Notes: generated from the letters alone by a model not told the origin. A stretch of DNA of 64,000 nt from Pedobacter gandavensis (GCF_014172405.1 NZ_WNXC01000002.1:310001-374000); one strand, 5' to 3'; numbered from the stretch's first letter, positions 16,219 through 25,143 are shown. A program made the numbers and translations.

Positions 16219-16250
16219 TTGGGTATCTCGCTCAATCTTTTTTACTTTTG
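16219..16250 (+). promoter_or_regulatory. Promoter of gap
   Basis: TTG at 16219-16221 and TACTTTTG at 16243-16250, separated by 21 bp, within the 17-23 range of Bacteroidota promoters. Predicted start ~16256, 22 bases before the ATG at 16278. This also argues against an earlier in-frame GTG at 16248. Confidence 0.6.
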
Positions 16251-16277
16251 TGGCATTCTAACCAAAAATATTGCCAC

Positions 16278-17726
16278 ATGCTAAAGAAGTACCAATCCGA
16301 ATTCCAAAGTTGGATTGAAAAAGAAAAAAAAGCCATTGAGCTGATTAATGTCGTGGGCCAACTCTGGTTCGACAGATCCATTGAACTTGTATTGTTCCGC
16401 AAACCCTTATTTGATGTTGGAAGTAGCGAAATTCTTTCCCACCATCAGTATGCAACACAGATCAGTGGAAAAGACATCAGCATCTATGAAACCCTGGAGC
16501 TTGCGTTGACCATTTCAAAATGCAACCTTGCCCCTTCCCGTATTGACATTGGCCGACTAGCTTCAGAATGGCTGGAAGACAATGGCAACTATCCAACGAT
16601 CCACGATTTTGTGGTCAGCAAACTCAGCAAACACATCGGTAAAGACAAAAGGAACCTAGTCCCTAAAGACGTGGTGCTATTTGGTTTCGGCCGTATTGGC
16701 AGAATTGCTGCGCGTGAGTTGATCCTACAAGCTGGTAAAGGTGAGCAATTGCGCTTAAGAGCAATTGTAACCCGCAGCTACAGTGATGAAGAACTGATCA
16801 AAAGAGCAGAACTTTTACGTACGGATTCCGTTCATGGCCCCTTCAATGGTACCATTACTGAAGATTTTGAAAACAAAGCGCTGATCATTAATGGGCAGAC
16901 GATTTATTTTATTGTTGCCAAGGAACCGGAAGATGTAGATTATTCTATTTATGACATTCATGATGCCCTGTTGATTGACAACACTGGTATTTTCCGCGAT
17001 CGTGAAGGTTTGAGCAGACACCTGCAAGCTAAAGGAATCAGCAAAGTATTGTTAACCGCCCCTGCAAAAGGAGATATCCTGAATGTAGTGGCCGGAATCA
17101 ATGATGCGGCAATTGATTATGAGTCGGAGACGATCCTATCCAATGCTTCTTGTACCACCAATGCCATTGTACCGGTATTGAAACTGATTGACGATGCTTT
17201 TGGCATTGAAAAAGGACATATTGAAACCGTTCACTCTTATACGAACGACCAGAATTTACTAGACAATTACCATAAAAAATATAGAAGAGGCAGAGCAGCT
17301 GCTTTAAACCTGGTGATCACAGAAACCGGTGCAGATAAAGCGGTGGCAAAAGTAATCCCGCATTTAGGTGGCAAGCTGACTGGAAATGCAGTGCGTGTCC
17401 CTACACCGAATGTTTCATTGGCCATCTTAAACTTATCATTGAACACGGTAACTTCCAAAGAAGAAGTGTCAGAAATATTAAGACAAGCTTCCTTGTTCGG
17501 AGATCTATCAGAGCAAATTGAATACTCTATTTCAAATGAATTGGTGAGTACTGATTTGATCGGCAATAGTCATGCTTCGATTATTGACGGACCAGCTACG
17601 ATTATGGCCAAAGACAATAAGTCTGTGGTTTTATATGCCTGGTACGACAACGAATATGGCTATACCAGACAGGTGATTCGCTTGGCTAAAAAATTAGCCG
17701 GCGTAGTGCGGTTAACTTATTACTAG
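16278..17726 (+). CDS. gap: Glyceraldehyde-3-phosphate dehydrogenase, N-terminally extended
   Basis: 482 residues; ordinary GAPDH is ~335. Residues ~132-482 are the catalytic core: Rossmann motif GFGRIGR (136-142), catalytic C292 in SNASCTTNA, activating H319 in ETVHSYTNDQ, and the C-terminal YDNEYGYTRQVIRLA. Residues 1-130 form an extra helical region with no GAPDH homology (WIEKEKKAIELINVVGQLW.., GKDISIYETLELALTISK), as in other Bacteroidota long-form GAPDHs. It oxidises G3P to 1,3-bisphosphoglycerate in the cytosol; the role of the extension is unknown to me. Start at 16278 (MLKKYQ) follows from the promoter position. Monogenic unit with a strong terminator. Confidence 0.92.
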   Translation: MLKKYQSEFQSWIEKEKKAIELINVVGQLWFDRSIELVLFRKPLFDVGSSEILSHHQYATQISGKDISIYETLELALTISKCNLAPSRIDIGRLASEWLEDNGNYPTIHDFVVSKLSKHIGKDKRNLVPKDVVLFGFGRIGRIAARELILQAGKGEQLRLRAIVTRSYSDEELIKRAELLRTDSVHGPFNGTITEDFENKALIINGQTIYFIVAKEPEDVDYSIYDIHDALLIDNTGIFRDREGLSRHLQAKGISKVLLTAPAKGDILNVVAGINDAAIDYESETILSNASCTTNAIVPVLKLIDDAFGIEKGHIETVHSYTNDQNLLDNYHKKYRRGRAAALNLVITETGADKAVAKVIPHLGGKLTGNAVRVPTPNVSLAILNLSLNTVTSKEEVSEILRQASLFGDLSEQIEYSISNELVSTDLIGNSHASIIDGPATIMAKDNKSVVLYAWYDNEYGYTRQVIRLAKKLAGVVRLTYY

Positions 17727-17746
17727 CCGCTACAGTTATCCATTTA

Positions 17747-17778
17747 AAAAGCCGGTGTTTTTCCAAACACCGGCTTTT
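17747..17778 (+). terminator. Intrinsic terminator of gap
   Basis: Perfect 14-bp stem: AAAAGCCGGTGTTT (17747-17760), loop TTCC, complement to 17778. A's before and T's at the stem end let it also serve the convergent aldo/keto reductase gene. Confidence 0.9.
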
Positions 17779-17817
17779 ATGGTTTTAAACCTTCAGCCAA
17801 TTGATGAGTTTCCCGAT

Positions 17818-18801
17818 TTAAAACTCTGGCAAATGAGGTTTCGTTTGCATAATATCCTCAATATCCGTCATCACTTGTTCTGTAAGCAATGGCAATACTT
17901 CCAAGGTAGTCAGGTTTTCTTTAAGTTGTGCTGTTTTCGAAGCACCTAAAATTACCGTACTTACATTTGGATTTTTTAAACACCAAGCCAGGGATAATTT
18001 GGCCAATGAAACATTCAATTGATCAGCAAGCCCTTGAAGTTTTTCTGCCTTTTTCAATTTCTCTTCGTTCAATACGGCATCCTTCAACCACTCCATCCCT
18101 TTCAATTCCAATCGGGTATCTTTAGTTCCAGCTTTGGTGTATTTGCCCGACAATAATCCGGAAGCCAATGGCGACCAAATCGTAGTTCCCAGCCCGTATT
18201 CTTTGAACAGCAACAGGTATTCCTTTTCCATTTTATTTCGCTCCAAAAGGTTGTATTGAGGCTGTTCCATGGTAGGGCCTATTAAATGATATTGCTTTGC
18301 CACAGAAATGGCTTCCATAATTTCTGAAGCACTCCATTCTGAGGTACCCCAGTACAGGATTTTCCCTTGTTGTAATAAGGTATTCATGGCCCATACCGTT
18401 TCTTCGATTGGTGTATTTTTATCTGGCCTATGGCAAAAATAAAGATCCAGATAATCTACTTGCAAGCGCTGCAAGGCTCCGTTACAACCTTCAATTACGT
18501 GTTTACGGGATAAGCCCATCCGGTTTGGCCCTTTATTTTCCGTCCCAAAAAAGACTTTACTCGACAGCACAAAAGACTCCCGCTCCCATTTTTTGGACTT
18601 GATAATTTTGCCCATCACCAGTTCAGATTTACCTGCGGCATAACCTTCGGCATTGTCGAAAAAATTAACCCCGGCATCATAAGCAATTCCCATCAATTCA
18701 TCAGCAGTCTGATCACTGATCTGATGCCCGAACGTAAGCCAACTTCCCAAAGAAAGTGCACTCAGCTGTAAGCCTGACTTCCCTAAACGTCTATATTCCA
18801 T
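17818..18801 (-). CDS. Aldo/keto reductase (Kv-beta-like)
   Basis: 327-residue TIM-barrel NADPH-dependent oxidoreductase. Family signature: MEYRRLGKSGLQLSALSLGSW, the catalytic tetrad region D50/Y55 (NFFDNAEGYAAGKSE), K81 (VLSSKVFF), H116 (DLYFCHRPD), then GTSEWSASEI and a C-terminal cofactor-binding IWSPLASGLLSGKY with STVILGASKTAQLKENL. This pattern is the voltage-gated-K+-channel beta-subunit-like subgroup (YghZ/AKR14-like) rather than a sugar-specific reductase. Cytosolic; substrate probably reactive aldehydes, not provable. Start is unambiguous (MEYRRLG). Single gene, divergent from the M28 peptidase gene. Confidence 0.92.
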   Translation of the reverse strand: MEYRRLGKSGLQLSALSLGSWLTFGHQISDQTADELMGIAYDAGVNFFDNAEGYAAGKSELVMGKIIKSKKWERESFVLSSKVFFGTENKGPNRMGLSRKHVIEGCNGALQRLQVDYLDLYFCHRPDKNTPIEETVWAMNTLLQQGKILYWGTSEWSASEIMEAISVAKQYHLIGPTMEQPQYNLLERNKMEKEYLLLFKEYGLGTTIWSPLASGLLSGKYTKAGTKDTRLELKGMEWLKDAVLNEEKLKKAEKLQGLADQLNVSLAKLSLAWCLKNPNVSTVILGASKTAQLKENLTTLEVLPLLTEQVMTDIEDIMQTKPHLPEF

Positions 18802-18943
18802 TTTTTATATTTTTTTAATAACCTGATTTAACCCATTTAAAGCACATTAGAAAAACACCCTGCCCTTAATTATGTTTTCTGCAGCCAATATTGAACGAGA
18901 TATCCATCATTTTTTTACCTTTATATAACAGAACCACATAAAA

Positions 18944-19906
18944 ATGAAAACCTATCTGCTTATTCCGCTAATCGCATTATTGAGTTGCAATTCCGTTAAG
19001 AATCAAAGTCAGGCACAAAACCCGGCTACCTTAACTAAAACAGAACAGCAACTTCTTAAGGATGTAGAAACCTTATCTTCTGATGCCTATGAAGGCCGCA
19101 AGACCGGCACCAAAGGCGCCGAAATGGCGAGAACATACATTAGCGACAGGTTCAAGCAGTTGGGCTTAAAACCAGTCCCATCTCTTCCTGGTTATGAACA
19201 GGCTTTTACATTTGCTGACCGCTCTGGTGCACAAATTTCCGGTAAAAACCTTTTGGCTTACATCCCGGGAAAGACAGATCAAGTCATCGTTATTTCCGCA
19301 CATTACGACCATGTGGGCATCATCAGGAATGAAATTTACAATGGTGCGGACGACAATGCTTCTGGTGTAGCAGCCTTATTGGATTATGCAGCCTATTTTA
19401 AAAAGAACAAGCCTTATCACAGCCTGATCTTGGCGGCTTTTGACGCAGAAGAACAGGGATTAAGAGGTTCAAAGGCCTTTGTTGCCCAGCCTCCTGTACC
19501 TTTAGAAAAAATTCGGTTAAATGTGAACATGGATATGATCAGTCACAATGATAAAGATGAACTTTATGCTTGTGGTACCTATAAATATCCGGAATTAAAA
19601 AAGTATTTCATCACCAGTAAGCCAGTAATCAAGGTCATCTTAGGACATGATGATCCAAAAACCGGCAGTGAGGATTGGACCAATCAAAGTGATCAGGGAT
19701 CTTTTAATGCGAAAAATATTCCCTTCTTATATTTTGGAGTGGAAGACCATAAAGATTATCATAAGGCCTCAGATGAGTATCAAAACATCAATAAAAAGTT
19801 CTTTATCAATGCTGCCGCTGCTATTTTAGAAATCATCAACAACATTGATAAAGAACGTGACCTGCAATCTATTTTCAGAGAAAAACTGCAGATGAAAAAG
19901 CAATAG
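18944..19906 (+). CDS. M28 family zinc aminopeptidase, lipoprotein
   Basis: 320 residues. Lipoprotein signal with lipobox LLSC (Cys15), so membrane-anchored outside the cytoplasm. The M28 metal ligands are in order: H (SAHYDHVG), bridging D (NGADDNASGVAAL), catalytic E and ligand E (FDAEEQGLRGS), D in NMDMISH, and the final H (FGVEDHKDYHKASDE). These are the complete co-catalytic zinc set. N-terminal SSDAYEGRKTGTKGAE is the usual pre-domain. It releases N-terminal amino acids from peptides in the periplasm. No PA domain insert. Its stop codon lies inside a 12-bp dyad shared with the convergent gene. Confidence 0.93.
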   Translation: MKTYLLIPLIALLSCNSVKNQSQAQNPATLTKTEQQLLKDVETLSSDAYEGRKTGTKGAEMARTYISDRFKQLGLKPVPSLPGYEQAFTFADRSGAQISGKNLLAYIPGKTDQVIVISAHYDHVGIIRNEIYNGADDNASGVAALLDYAAYFKKNKPYHSLILAAFDAEEQGLRGSKAFVAQPPVPLEKIRLNVNMDMISHNDKDELYACGTYKYPELKKYFITSKPVIKVILGHDDPKTGSEDWTNQSDQGSFNAKNIPFLYFGVEDHKDYHKASDEYQNINKKFFINAAAAILEIINNIDKERDLQSIFREKLQMKKQ

Positions 19907-19925
19907 AATTTAGAATTCTATTGCT
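19899..19925. terminator. Dyad spanning two convergent stop codons
   Basis: AGCAATAGAATT (19899-19910), TAG, AATTCTATTGCT (19914-19925): a perfect 12-bp inverted repeat. It contains the M28 gene's TAG (19904-19906) and the convergent gene's TAA (19912-19910). On the minus strand the stem is followed by TTTTTC, so it can terminate that gene; on the plus strand there is no T-tract. Confidence 0.6.
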
Positions 19926-20239
19926 AAAAGGCTACTTAAAGGGATATGAATCCCGTTTTTTAACTGTATAAAGTTTTCAGTCACCTGCCATACGGTTGTA
20001 GAAACCGTTTTAGGCCCTTCTTTGGTATTAAAGGAAATATCTGCTTTTGATTTGAACTCATTTCCAAGGCGCTGTGCTGAATTCAACTTATCTCTTAATT
20101 CTTCCGTATGGTTCTGATCAGCTGGAATGATTTGGCTGATGTCTATTGATTCTTTTTCGATTAATTCCCCGATCATAATACTCTGGCTTAGTTCTAATAA
20201 ATATGCGTTTAAGCACTTAAAATCGCAATAAAAAGCCAT
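19910..20239 (-). CDS. Hypothetical protein
   Basis: 109 residues if started at ATG 20239; a second ATG at 20176 would give 88 residues (MIGELIEKES...) and is also plausible. No signal peptide. Predicted helical N-terminal half with an acidic patch (EKESIDISQIIPADQNHTEELRDKLNSAQRLG) and a beta-rich C-terminal half (VSTTVWQVTENFIQLKNGIHIPLSSLLAIEF) resembling the end of small SH3- or Sm-like domains, a weak guess. I do not recognise a family. A large perfect dyad lies only 10 bp before the first ATG, suggesting repression at the promoter or leader. Confidence 0.55.
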   Translation of the reverse strand: MAFYCDFKCLNAYLLELSQSIMIGELIEKESIDISQIIPADQNHTEELRDKLNSAQRLGNEFKSKADISFNTKEGPKTVSTTVWQVTENFIQLKNGIHIPLSSLLAIEF

Positions 20240-20249
20240 ACATCAAAGT

Positions 20250-20275
20250 CATATTTACATAAATATGTAAATATG
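20250..20275. promoter_or_regulatory. 26-bp perfect AT-rich dyad
   Basis: CATATTTACATA, centre AA, TATGTAAATATG: 12-bp arms with no mismatch, 10 bp before the start of the hypothetical gene at 20239 and downstream of the S41 gene's 3' end. No T-tract follows, so operator is likelier than terminator. The binding protein is unknown. Confidence 0.5.
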
Positions 20276-20307
20276 ATTTTACGTACAAAAAAAATGTAGG
20301 CAATCTC

Positions 20308-21963
20308 CTATTTTTTTAGGTGATAACGGGTCTCAATCATACCTGCAGCACCGATATTGCGATTTGAGTAATTCTCTTTAATAATTTTTACTGGCGTAGC
20401 AGAACCCGCAAGCCCATTTGAAGAAATACGACTGCCCAATGTAGCAGCAACCGGAGCCAGTATAGAAAGTGCTTTATTCAAATAACTCTCCCTTGGATCT
20501 CCAAAATCATACCTGGAATCATCAAAAAGATCAGAACCACCAGTATCCAGGTAATCTGGTACGATTCCGGTATAATAACCGCCTTGTCCATTTCTATTTT
20601 TGCTTTCAAAACTTGGCAGGTATACGAAATAGTGTTTATCCAAAATAACCGGAAAAAATCCTACCGGTTTGCCATAAGTGGTCTTTCCTACTAATTTTAC
20701 ACTTTGCATCACTGGTTTAAGACTATTGATCACCAATTCACTTGCAGAAGCTGTATTATCGCTAACCAGGAACACCACATTCTTAACCCCATTTAATGAG
20801 CCTTTCTTAGCAAAAGAATAAACATTACCTGCATCAGTCCAATCTACATCATTCAGGGTATACATCTTCCCGCTACTACTATATTGTATTTTCCCTGCCG
20901 CGTCGGTTAAAGGCTGATTTACCAAAATGCTTGCTTTTCCGCTCTTCATGGTGCTGTTGTAAGATTCACTGAACATCACACCTGTTGTACCGGCGGGAGC
21001 AATCAAATTCATTAAATACTGTGCAGTTTCTACGGAACCTCCTCCATTGTACCTTAAATCGATCACCAAATCGCTCACATTACTTGTTGCAAAACTGCTA
21101 AACACCGGATCGATTCTGGTATCAGAAGGATTATTAGTACCCGGAGTGGTTAACCCGGAAAAGCGTGCATAAGCCAGATAACCAATTTTCTTCCCACCCT
21201 GGTCGATCACTTTCGAAGTGAAAACCGGACTGCTGGTATATTTTTTTACGCTAAGCGGTTCATTGGTGAAAACTGTTCCATCTGCCCTGATGCCGGAGAA
21301 AGTGGTACTGGTGGTCGCGCCATTTAAGACCTGATTGATGACTCCTACCTCTGAGTCAAAATTAGTCCCGATTGCCCGGCCCCCAATATTGGTAATTTGA
21401 GTCCCACGAGTAAGTTTTAATCCGTCAGCAGGCGAATTTGGGTAGACACCCTTGACATAAAGTTTATAATTTTTACTATCCCCATAGCCCTGAAAACTTA
21501 AAAAGCCCATATCAAAACCTATATCTTTCAAGTCTACATTCTCCTGACGGTTTGGAACGCTACTTTGAGCACCATTAGAATTGTTTTCATCCGTGATGAA
21601 TGCATATTTAGGGGATGATGAGCCCGGAACAGTTTCAAATCCGGAGTAAGTGGTAATATTAAACAGCTCACTATTGAAGTTATCCAGTTGAAAGGGTAAT
21701 TTATTGTACGTTCTGGGATCAAACACATCATAAGTTGGGAGCTTATCATTCCAGAGGTAAATCTGTTGCGCATATAAAAACAGAGAATCGTTGGTCAGCG
21801 CCATACGATCTGTAGTAGGCGTCTGCTTGGTATTCGAACCTGGACTCGGCGTGACCACCGGAGTTTCCGGAATGACTTTATTTTTTCGGCAGGCACTAAA
21901 CCCAATTGTGCATAGTGCCAAAGCTAAAATCAGCTTTTTGTTGGATATGGCGATATTTATCAT
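20308..21963 (-). CDS. S41 family (CtpA/Tsp-like) peptidase, lipoprotein
   Basis: 551 residues. Lipobox FSAC (Cys25) anchors it outside the cytoplasm. After a Thr/Pro-rich linker (~30-55) comes an N-terminal helical region, a PDZ domain (~145-240: VKGVYPNSPADGLKLTRGTQITNIGG), and the S41 core (~250-480) with DLRYNGGGSVETA, the nucleophile motif SDNTASASELV and the lysine in TTYGKPVG, 24-26 residues on. This is the Ser/Lys dyad of C-terminal processing peptidases. It probably trims or degrades periplasmic or outer-membrane proteins. The C-terminal ~70 residues are extra. Start MINIAISNKK at 21963. Monogenic. Confidence 0.92.
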   Translation of the reverse strand: MINIAISNKKLILALALCTIGFSACRKNKVIPETPVVTPSPGSNTKQTPTTDRMALTNDSLFLYAQQIYLWNDKLPTYDVFDPRTYNKLPFQLDNFNSELFNITTYSGFETVPGSSSPKYAFITDENNSNGAQSSVPNRQENVDLKDIGFDMGFLSFQGYGDSKNYKLYVKGVYPNSPADGLKLTRGTQITNIGGRAIGTNFDSEVGVINQVLNGATTSTTFSGIRADGTVFTNEPLSVKKYTSSPVFTSKVIDQGGKKIGYLAYARFSGLTTPGTNNPSDTRIDPVFSSFATSNVSDLVIDLRYNGGGSVETAQYLMNLIAPAGTTGVMFSESYNSTMKSGKASILVNQPLTDAAGKIQYSSSGKMYTLNDVDWTDAGNVYSFAKKGSLNGVKNVVFLVSDNTASASELVINSLKPVMQSVKLVGKTTYGKPVGFFPVILDKHYFVYLPSFESKNRNGQGGYYTGIVPDYLDTGGSDLFDDSRYDFGDPRESYLNKALSILAPVAATLGSRISSNGLAGSATPVKIIKENYSNRNIGAAGMIETRYHLKK

Positions 21964-22035
21964 CGGTATAATTTATCTATTACAAATTTATACTAATAAT
22001 TTCTCATTATCACGTGATTCTCAACACCTTTCTAA

Positions 22036-22653
22036 TTATTTTTCTCCCAATATAGCTTCTATAGGTAAGTATTCAATTTTTGCATTTACTGCACATTCCT
22101 GATCTGCAGCTTTAGCACCGATCATCACTACCTGTGTTGGGGTCAATTTATGACGTTCCAGGATCATTTCTATCCCTTTTGTACTCGGCTTAGGTTCCGA
22201 TTCCTCAGAAAAATAAACGATCAGGTTCTTTTCTAAACCATTCCATTCTACCTGTCTGATTTTATTCAATTGCATGATGGCATCACCATCTACAAATAAG
22301 AACACTTGTTTTCCTGCGGCAACGATTTCCTGCATGAAAGTAAGCGCTTTATTATAAATCAGCAATTTCAATGGCAGTTTTGCATTTTGCATGACCAGAT
22401 CGAAGTTAAGCTTATACTTTTCTGGGATCTTGAACTCCGCAGCCGTTTTTTCAAATAAGTTTTCCGGGCCTTCAGCCAGGTATTGCTCCTGCATATATTT
22501 TACAATATCCGAGGCATTTAATTGTTCGCCGTATTCAATAAACTGTGCGAACAGATAGTAAACTTGTAATAAATAATCTTTTTCAGGATAAATGACATTG
22601 TCTAATTCAAAAACGAATGCTTGTTTGTCTTTTAATAATTGCTCAGGCATCAT
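22036..22653 (-). CDS. HAD-fold protein with altered catalytic motifs
   Basis: 205 residues with the HAD order of motifs, but changed at key places. Motif I reads FELDNVIYPEKDY where active pyrimidine-nucleotidase-like HADs have DLDNTLYPEKDY: the nucleophile Asp is Glu and the Thr is Val. Motif II is LFVDGDA, motif III KPSTK, motif IV IGAKAADQE, where GD is expected. The cap region (~35-95) is helical as in the SDT1/YjjG-like subfamily. It may bind rather than turn over a phosphoester. It is the last gene of an operon with the LolD-type ATPase and the pre-ATP-grasp-like protein, gaps of 9 and 12 bp. Two tandem ATGs (22653, 22650) are possible starts. Confidence 0.75.
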   Translation of the reverse strand: MMPEQLLKDKQAFVFELDNVIYPEKDYLLQVYYLFAQFIEYGEQLNASDIVKYMQEQYLAEGPENLFEKTAAEFKIPEKYKLNFDLVMQNAKLPLKLLIYNKALTFMQEIVAAGKQVFLFVDGDAIMQLNKIRQVEWNGLEKNLIVYFSEESEPKPSTKGIEMILERHKLTPTQVVMIGAKAADQECAVNAKIEYLPIEAILGEK

Positions 22654-22665
22654 GAGGTAAAATGA

Positions 22666-23163
22666 TTAGGAATTGATGGTAAATAAAACTGGAATTAGTC
22701 CCTCAGGGCTATCAACGGTATAAAAAACACCATTCAAATTTTCTTTAAGGCCCAGTTCTTTTTGTGCTTCGGTCGCATTTTCAGGGAATTGCAATACGCC
22801 ATCCTGATAAAGCGCCCAATCCCCGGATTGCTTTATTGTATTTAGATATTTAGGTAGCTCAGCTGGTGCTGGAAGTAAGACTTTAATGCCAAACTCTTCG
22901 AACAAGACCATAGATTTAGCGACTGCCTCGATTTCAAAATCGTGTAATGGCAAGAGTACTTCTATATTTTCATCCAGGCAATTGTTCAGTAAAGTATGCG
23001 CCGTAGTGTCGTCATTCCGCTTGCCTAAAGCATGCATTTGATAAGCTGCAGAAGAAAATGCGGGCATATCTCCGTAATCCGCAAGCAATATATGTTGGTT
23101 GGCAAAAGCTTTCAGCAGCTTCAATGCTGAGGCAGATTTACCTCCTGTAATTAATGTTCTCAA
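22666..23163 (-). CDS. Rossmann-like protein resembling an isolated pre-ATP-grasp domain
   Basis: 165 residues. The N-terminal 110 residues follow the pre-ATP-grasp pattern: MRTLITGGKSASALKLLKAF (nucleotide-fold loop), ILLADYGDMPAFSS, HTLLNNCLDENIEVLLPLHDFEIEAVAKS, and GIKVLLPAPAEL. In full ATP-grasp enzymes a ~200-residue catalytic domain would follow; here only ~55 unrelated residues do (GDWALYQDGVLQF..). So this is either a truncated derivative or a stand-alone binding protein. It is sandwiched between the LolD-type ATPase and the HAD-like protein in one operon. Function not known. Confidence 0.6.
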   Translation of the reverse strand: MRTLITGGKSASALKLLKAFANQHILLADYGDMPAFSSAAYQMHALGKRNDDTTAHTLLNNCLDENIEVLLPLHDFEIEAVAKSMVLFEEFGIKVLLPAPAELPKYLNTIKQSGDWALYQDGVLQFPENATEAQKELGLKENLNGVFYTVDSPEGLIPVLFTINS

Positions 23164-23172
23164 AATATAATA

Positions 23173-23823
23173 TTATATGATTAATCCGTCTTTCATGGTG
23201 ACTACCCGGTCGGAGATTTCTGCTAAATCTTCATTATGGGTCACGATGACGAAGGTTTGTTTAAAATTATCGCGCAGGGTGATAAAGAATTCATGTAAAG
23301 CGTTGGCATTGGCCGAGTCCAGGTTTCCGGAAGGCTCATCCGCCAGGATGATGGCAGGATGATTCACCAGTGCTCTTGCTACTGCAATCCGCTGCTGCTC
23401 TCCACCCGACAATTCATTGGGTTTATGGGTAGCACGGTCCTTTAATCCTAAGAGTTCCAAAAGCTCCATTGCACGGTGCTCCGCCTCCTTTTTACTCGTT
23501 TTAGCGATAAATGCGGGAATACAAATGTTTTCTAAAGCGCTAAACTCAGGTAACAGGTGGTGGAACTGAAAAACAAAGCCAATATTTTTGTTACGAAATA
23601 CACTAAGTAGTTCTCCGGAGAGCTGATTTACTTTGGCTCCGTTTAATTCTACGGTTCCTTGATCTGGCTTGTCTAAAGTACCTAAAATGTGCAGCAACGT
23701 ACTTTTACCTGCACCAGAAGCGCCGATAATGCTGACAATTTCACCCTTTTCCACCTCAAAATCTACCCCTTTCAGGATGGGTAAATTTCCATAAGCTTTC
23801 TTTATACCTGTTGCTTTTAGCAT
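23173..23823 (-). CDS. lolD: LolD-type ABC transporter ATP-binding protein
   Basis: 216-residue ATPase. Walker [10 protein letters not shown] (~34-42), Q-loop [16 protein letters not shown], signature LSGGEQQR, Walker [14 protein letters not shown]-loop VTHNED. The Q-loop [12 protein letters not shown] and NLDSANA parts are those of LolD/MacB-type exporters, in Bacteroidota usually paired with a LolC/E permease for lipoprotein release from the inner membrane. No permease is adjacent; instead the gene leads an operon with two unusual cytosolic proteins. Divergent from sucC with only 65 bp between coding starts. Confidence 0.88.
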   Translation of the reverse strand: MLKATGIKKAYGNLPILKGVDFEVEKGEIVSIIGASGAGKSTLLHILGTLDKPDQGTVELNGAKVNQLSGELLSVFRNKNIGFVFQFHHLLPEFSALENICIPAFIAKTSKKEAEHRAMELLELLGLKDRATHKPNELSGGEQQRIAVARALVNHPAIILADEPSGNLDSANANALHEFFITLRDNFKQTFVIVTHNEDLAEISDRVVTMKDGLII

Positions 23824-23862
23824 AAATGCAAACTTACTGTTTTTAAAACCAATCTGAAATTG

Positions 23863-23870
23863 TAGATTTG
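23863..23870 (+). promoter_or_regulatory. -7 element of sucC
   Basis: TAGATTTG fits TAnnTTTG exactly, 18 bases before the sucC ATG at 23889; predicted leader ~13 bases. It also shows that an in-frame ATG at 23868 is not the start. No clear -33. Confidence 0.5.
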
Positions 23871-23888
23871 GACAAATTTTTTCAGCAA

Positions 23889-25079
23889 ATGAATATCCAC
23901 GAATATCAAGGTAAAGAAATACTTAAAAGTTTTGGTGTAGCCGTACAAGAAGGCATCGTTGCCCATACGGTTGAGCAGGCTGTAGAAGCGGCTAAAAAAA
24001 TGAAAACCGACTACAATTCTGATTGGGTTGTGATTAAAGCACAAATCCATGCAGGCGGAAGAGGTAAAGGCGGTGGCGTAAAGCTGGCGAAAAACCTGGA
24101 AGAAGTTCAACAAAGAGCGACCGACATTTTAGGTATGCAATTGGTAACTCCTCAAACTGGCCCGGAAGGAAAGAAAGTTAACAAAATTTTAGTGGCACAG
24201 GATGTTTATTATCCTGGAGCGTCTGAAACTAAAGAGTTCTATGTGAGCGTGCTTTTAAACCGTTCAACTGGAACTAACATCATTATGTATTCTACCGAAG
24301 GTGGAATGGATATTGAAGAAGTTGCAGAAAAGACACCTCATCTAATATTCAAAGAAGAGATTGACCCTAAAGTTGGTCTTCAAGGATTCCAGGCTCGTAA
24401 AATTGCCTTCAATCTAGGATTAAGTGGTGCAGCTTTCAAAGACATGGTGAAATTTATCACTGCGCTTTACAAAGCATATGACAGCACTGACTCTGCGATG
24501 TTTGAAATCAACCCGGTATTGAAAACTTCTGATGACAAAATCATCGCTGTTGATGCTAAAGTTGACTTAGATGAGAACGCATTGTTCCGTCACCCTGATT
24601 ATGCAGCAATGCGTGATAAATTGGAAGAAGATCCAACAGATGTGGAAGCAAGTGAGTCTAACTTAAACTATGTGAAATTAGATGGTAACGTTGGCTGTAT
24701 GGTTAACGGTGCTGGTTTAGCAATGGCGACCATGGACATCATCAAAATCGCAGGTGGTGAGCCAGCTAACTTCCTGGACGTAGGTGGAACTGCAAACGCA
24801 CAAACTGTAAAAGCAGGTTTCAACATTATCCTTAAGGACCCTAATGTGAAAGCTATTTTGATTAACATCTTTGGTGGTATCGTTCGTTGCGACCGTGTAG
24901 CTCAAGGTGTAATCGATGCTTACAAAGAAATTGGTGATATTCCTGTTCCAATTATCTGTCGTTTACAAGGTACTAATGCCGCTGAAGCGAAACAGTTAAT
25001 TGATGAGTCAGGATTAAAAGTATATTCTGCAATCGCATTGAAAGATGCTGCAGATTTAGTAACTAAAGTATTGGCATAA
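23889..25079 (+). CDS. sucC: Succinate-CoA ligase (ADP-forming) subunit beta
   Basis: 396 residues. N-terminal ATP-grasp ([37 protein letters not shown]), the metal and ADP site EINPVL, and the C-terminal CoA-ligase domain with the power-helix region ([45 protein letters not shown]). The TCA-cycle enzyme makes ATP from succinyl-CoA together with the alpha subunit SucD, which is not next door, a separation common in Bacteroidota. Length is standard. Codon use is strongly biased, as for highly expressed genes. Followed by an intrinsic terminator. Confidence 0.97.
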   Translation: MNIHEYQGKEILKSFGVAVQEGIVAHTVEQAVEAAKKMKTDYNSDWVVIKAQIHAGGRGKGGGVKLAKNLEEVQQRATDILGMQLVTPQTGPEGKKVNKILVAQDVYYPGASETKEFYVSVLLNRSTGTNIIMYSTEGGMDIEEVAEKTPHLIFKEEIDPKVGLQGFQARKIAFNLGLSGAAFKDMVKFITALYKAYDSTDSAMFEINPVLKTSDDKIIAVDAKVDLDENALFRHPDYAAMRDKLEEDPTDVEASESNLNYVKLDGNVGCMVNGAGLAMATMDIIKIAGGEPANFLDVGGTANAQTVKAGFNIILKDPNVKAILINIFGGIVRCDRVAQGVIDAYKEIGDIPVPIICRLQGTNAAEAKQLIDESGLKVYSAIALKDAADLVTKVLA

Positions 25080-25105
25080 GCACCAGTCTTTTTTCTAAAA
25101 CTCAC

Positions 25106-25143
25106 AAAGAGGTCAATTGTTCATTCAATTGGCCTCTTTTTTT
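25106..25143 (+). terminator. Intrinsic terminator of sucC
   Basis: Stem AAAGAGGTCAATTG with CAATTGGCCTCTTT (one T-G wobble), a 6-base loop, then a run of T's ending at 25143. Confidence 0.88.
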
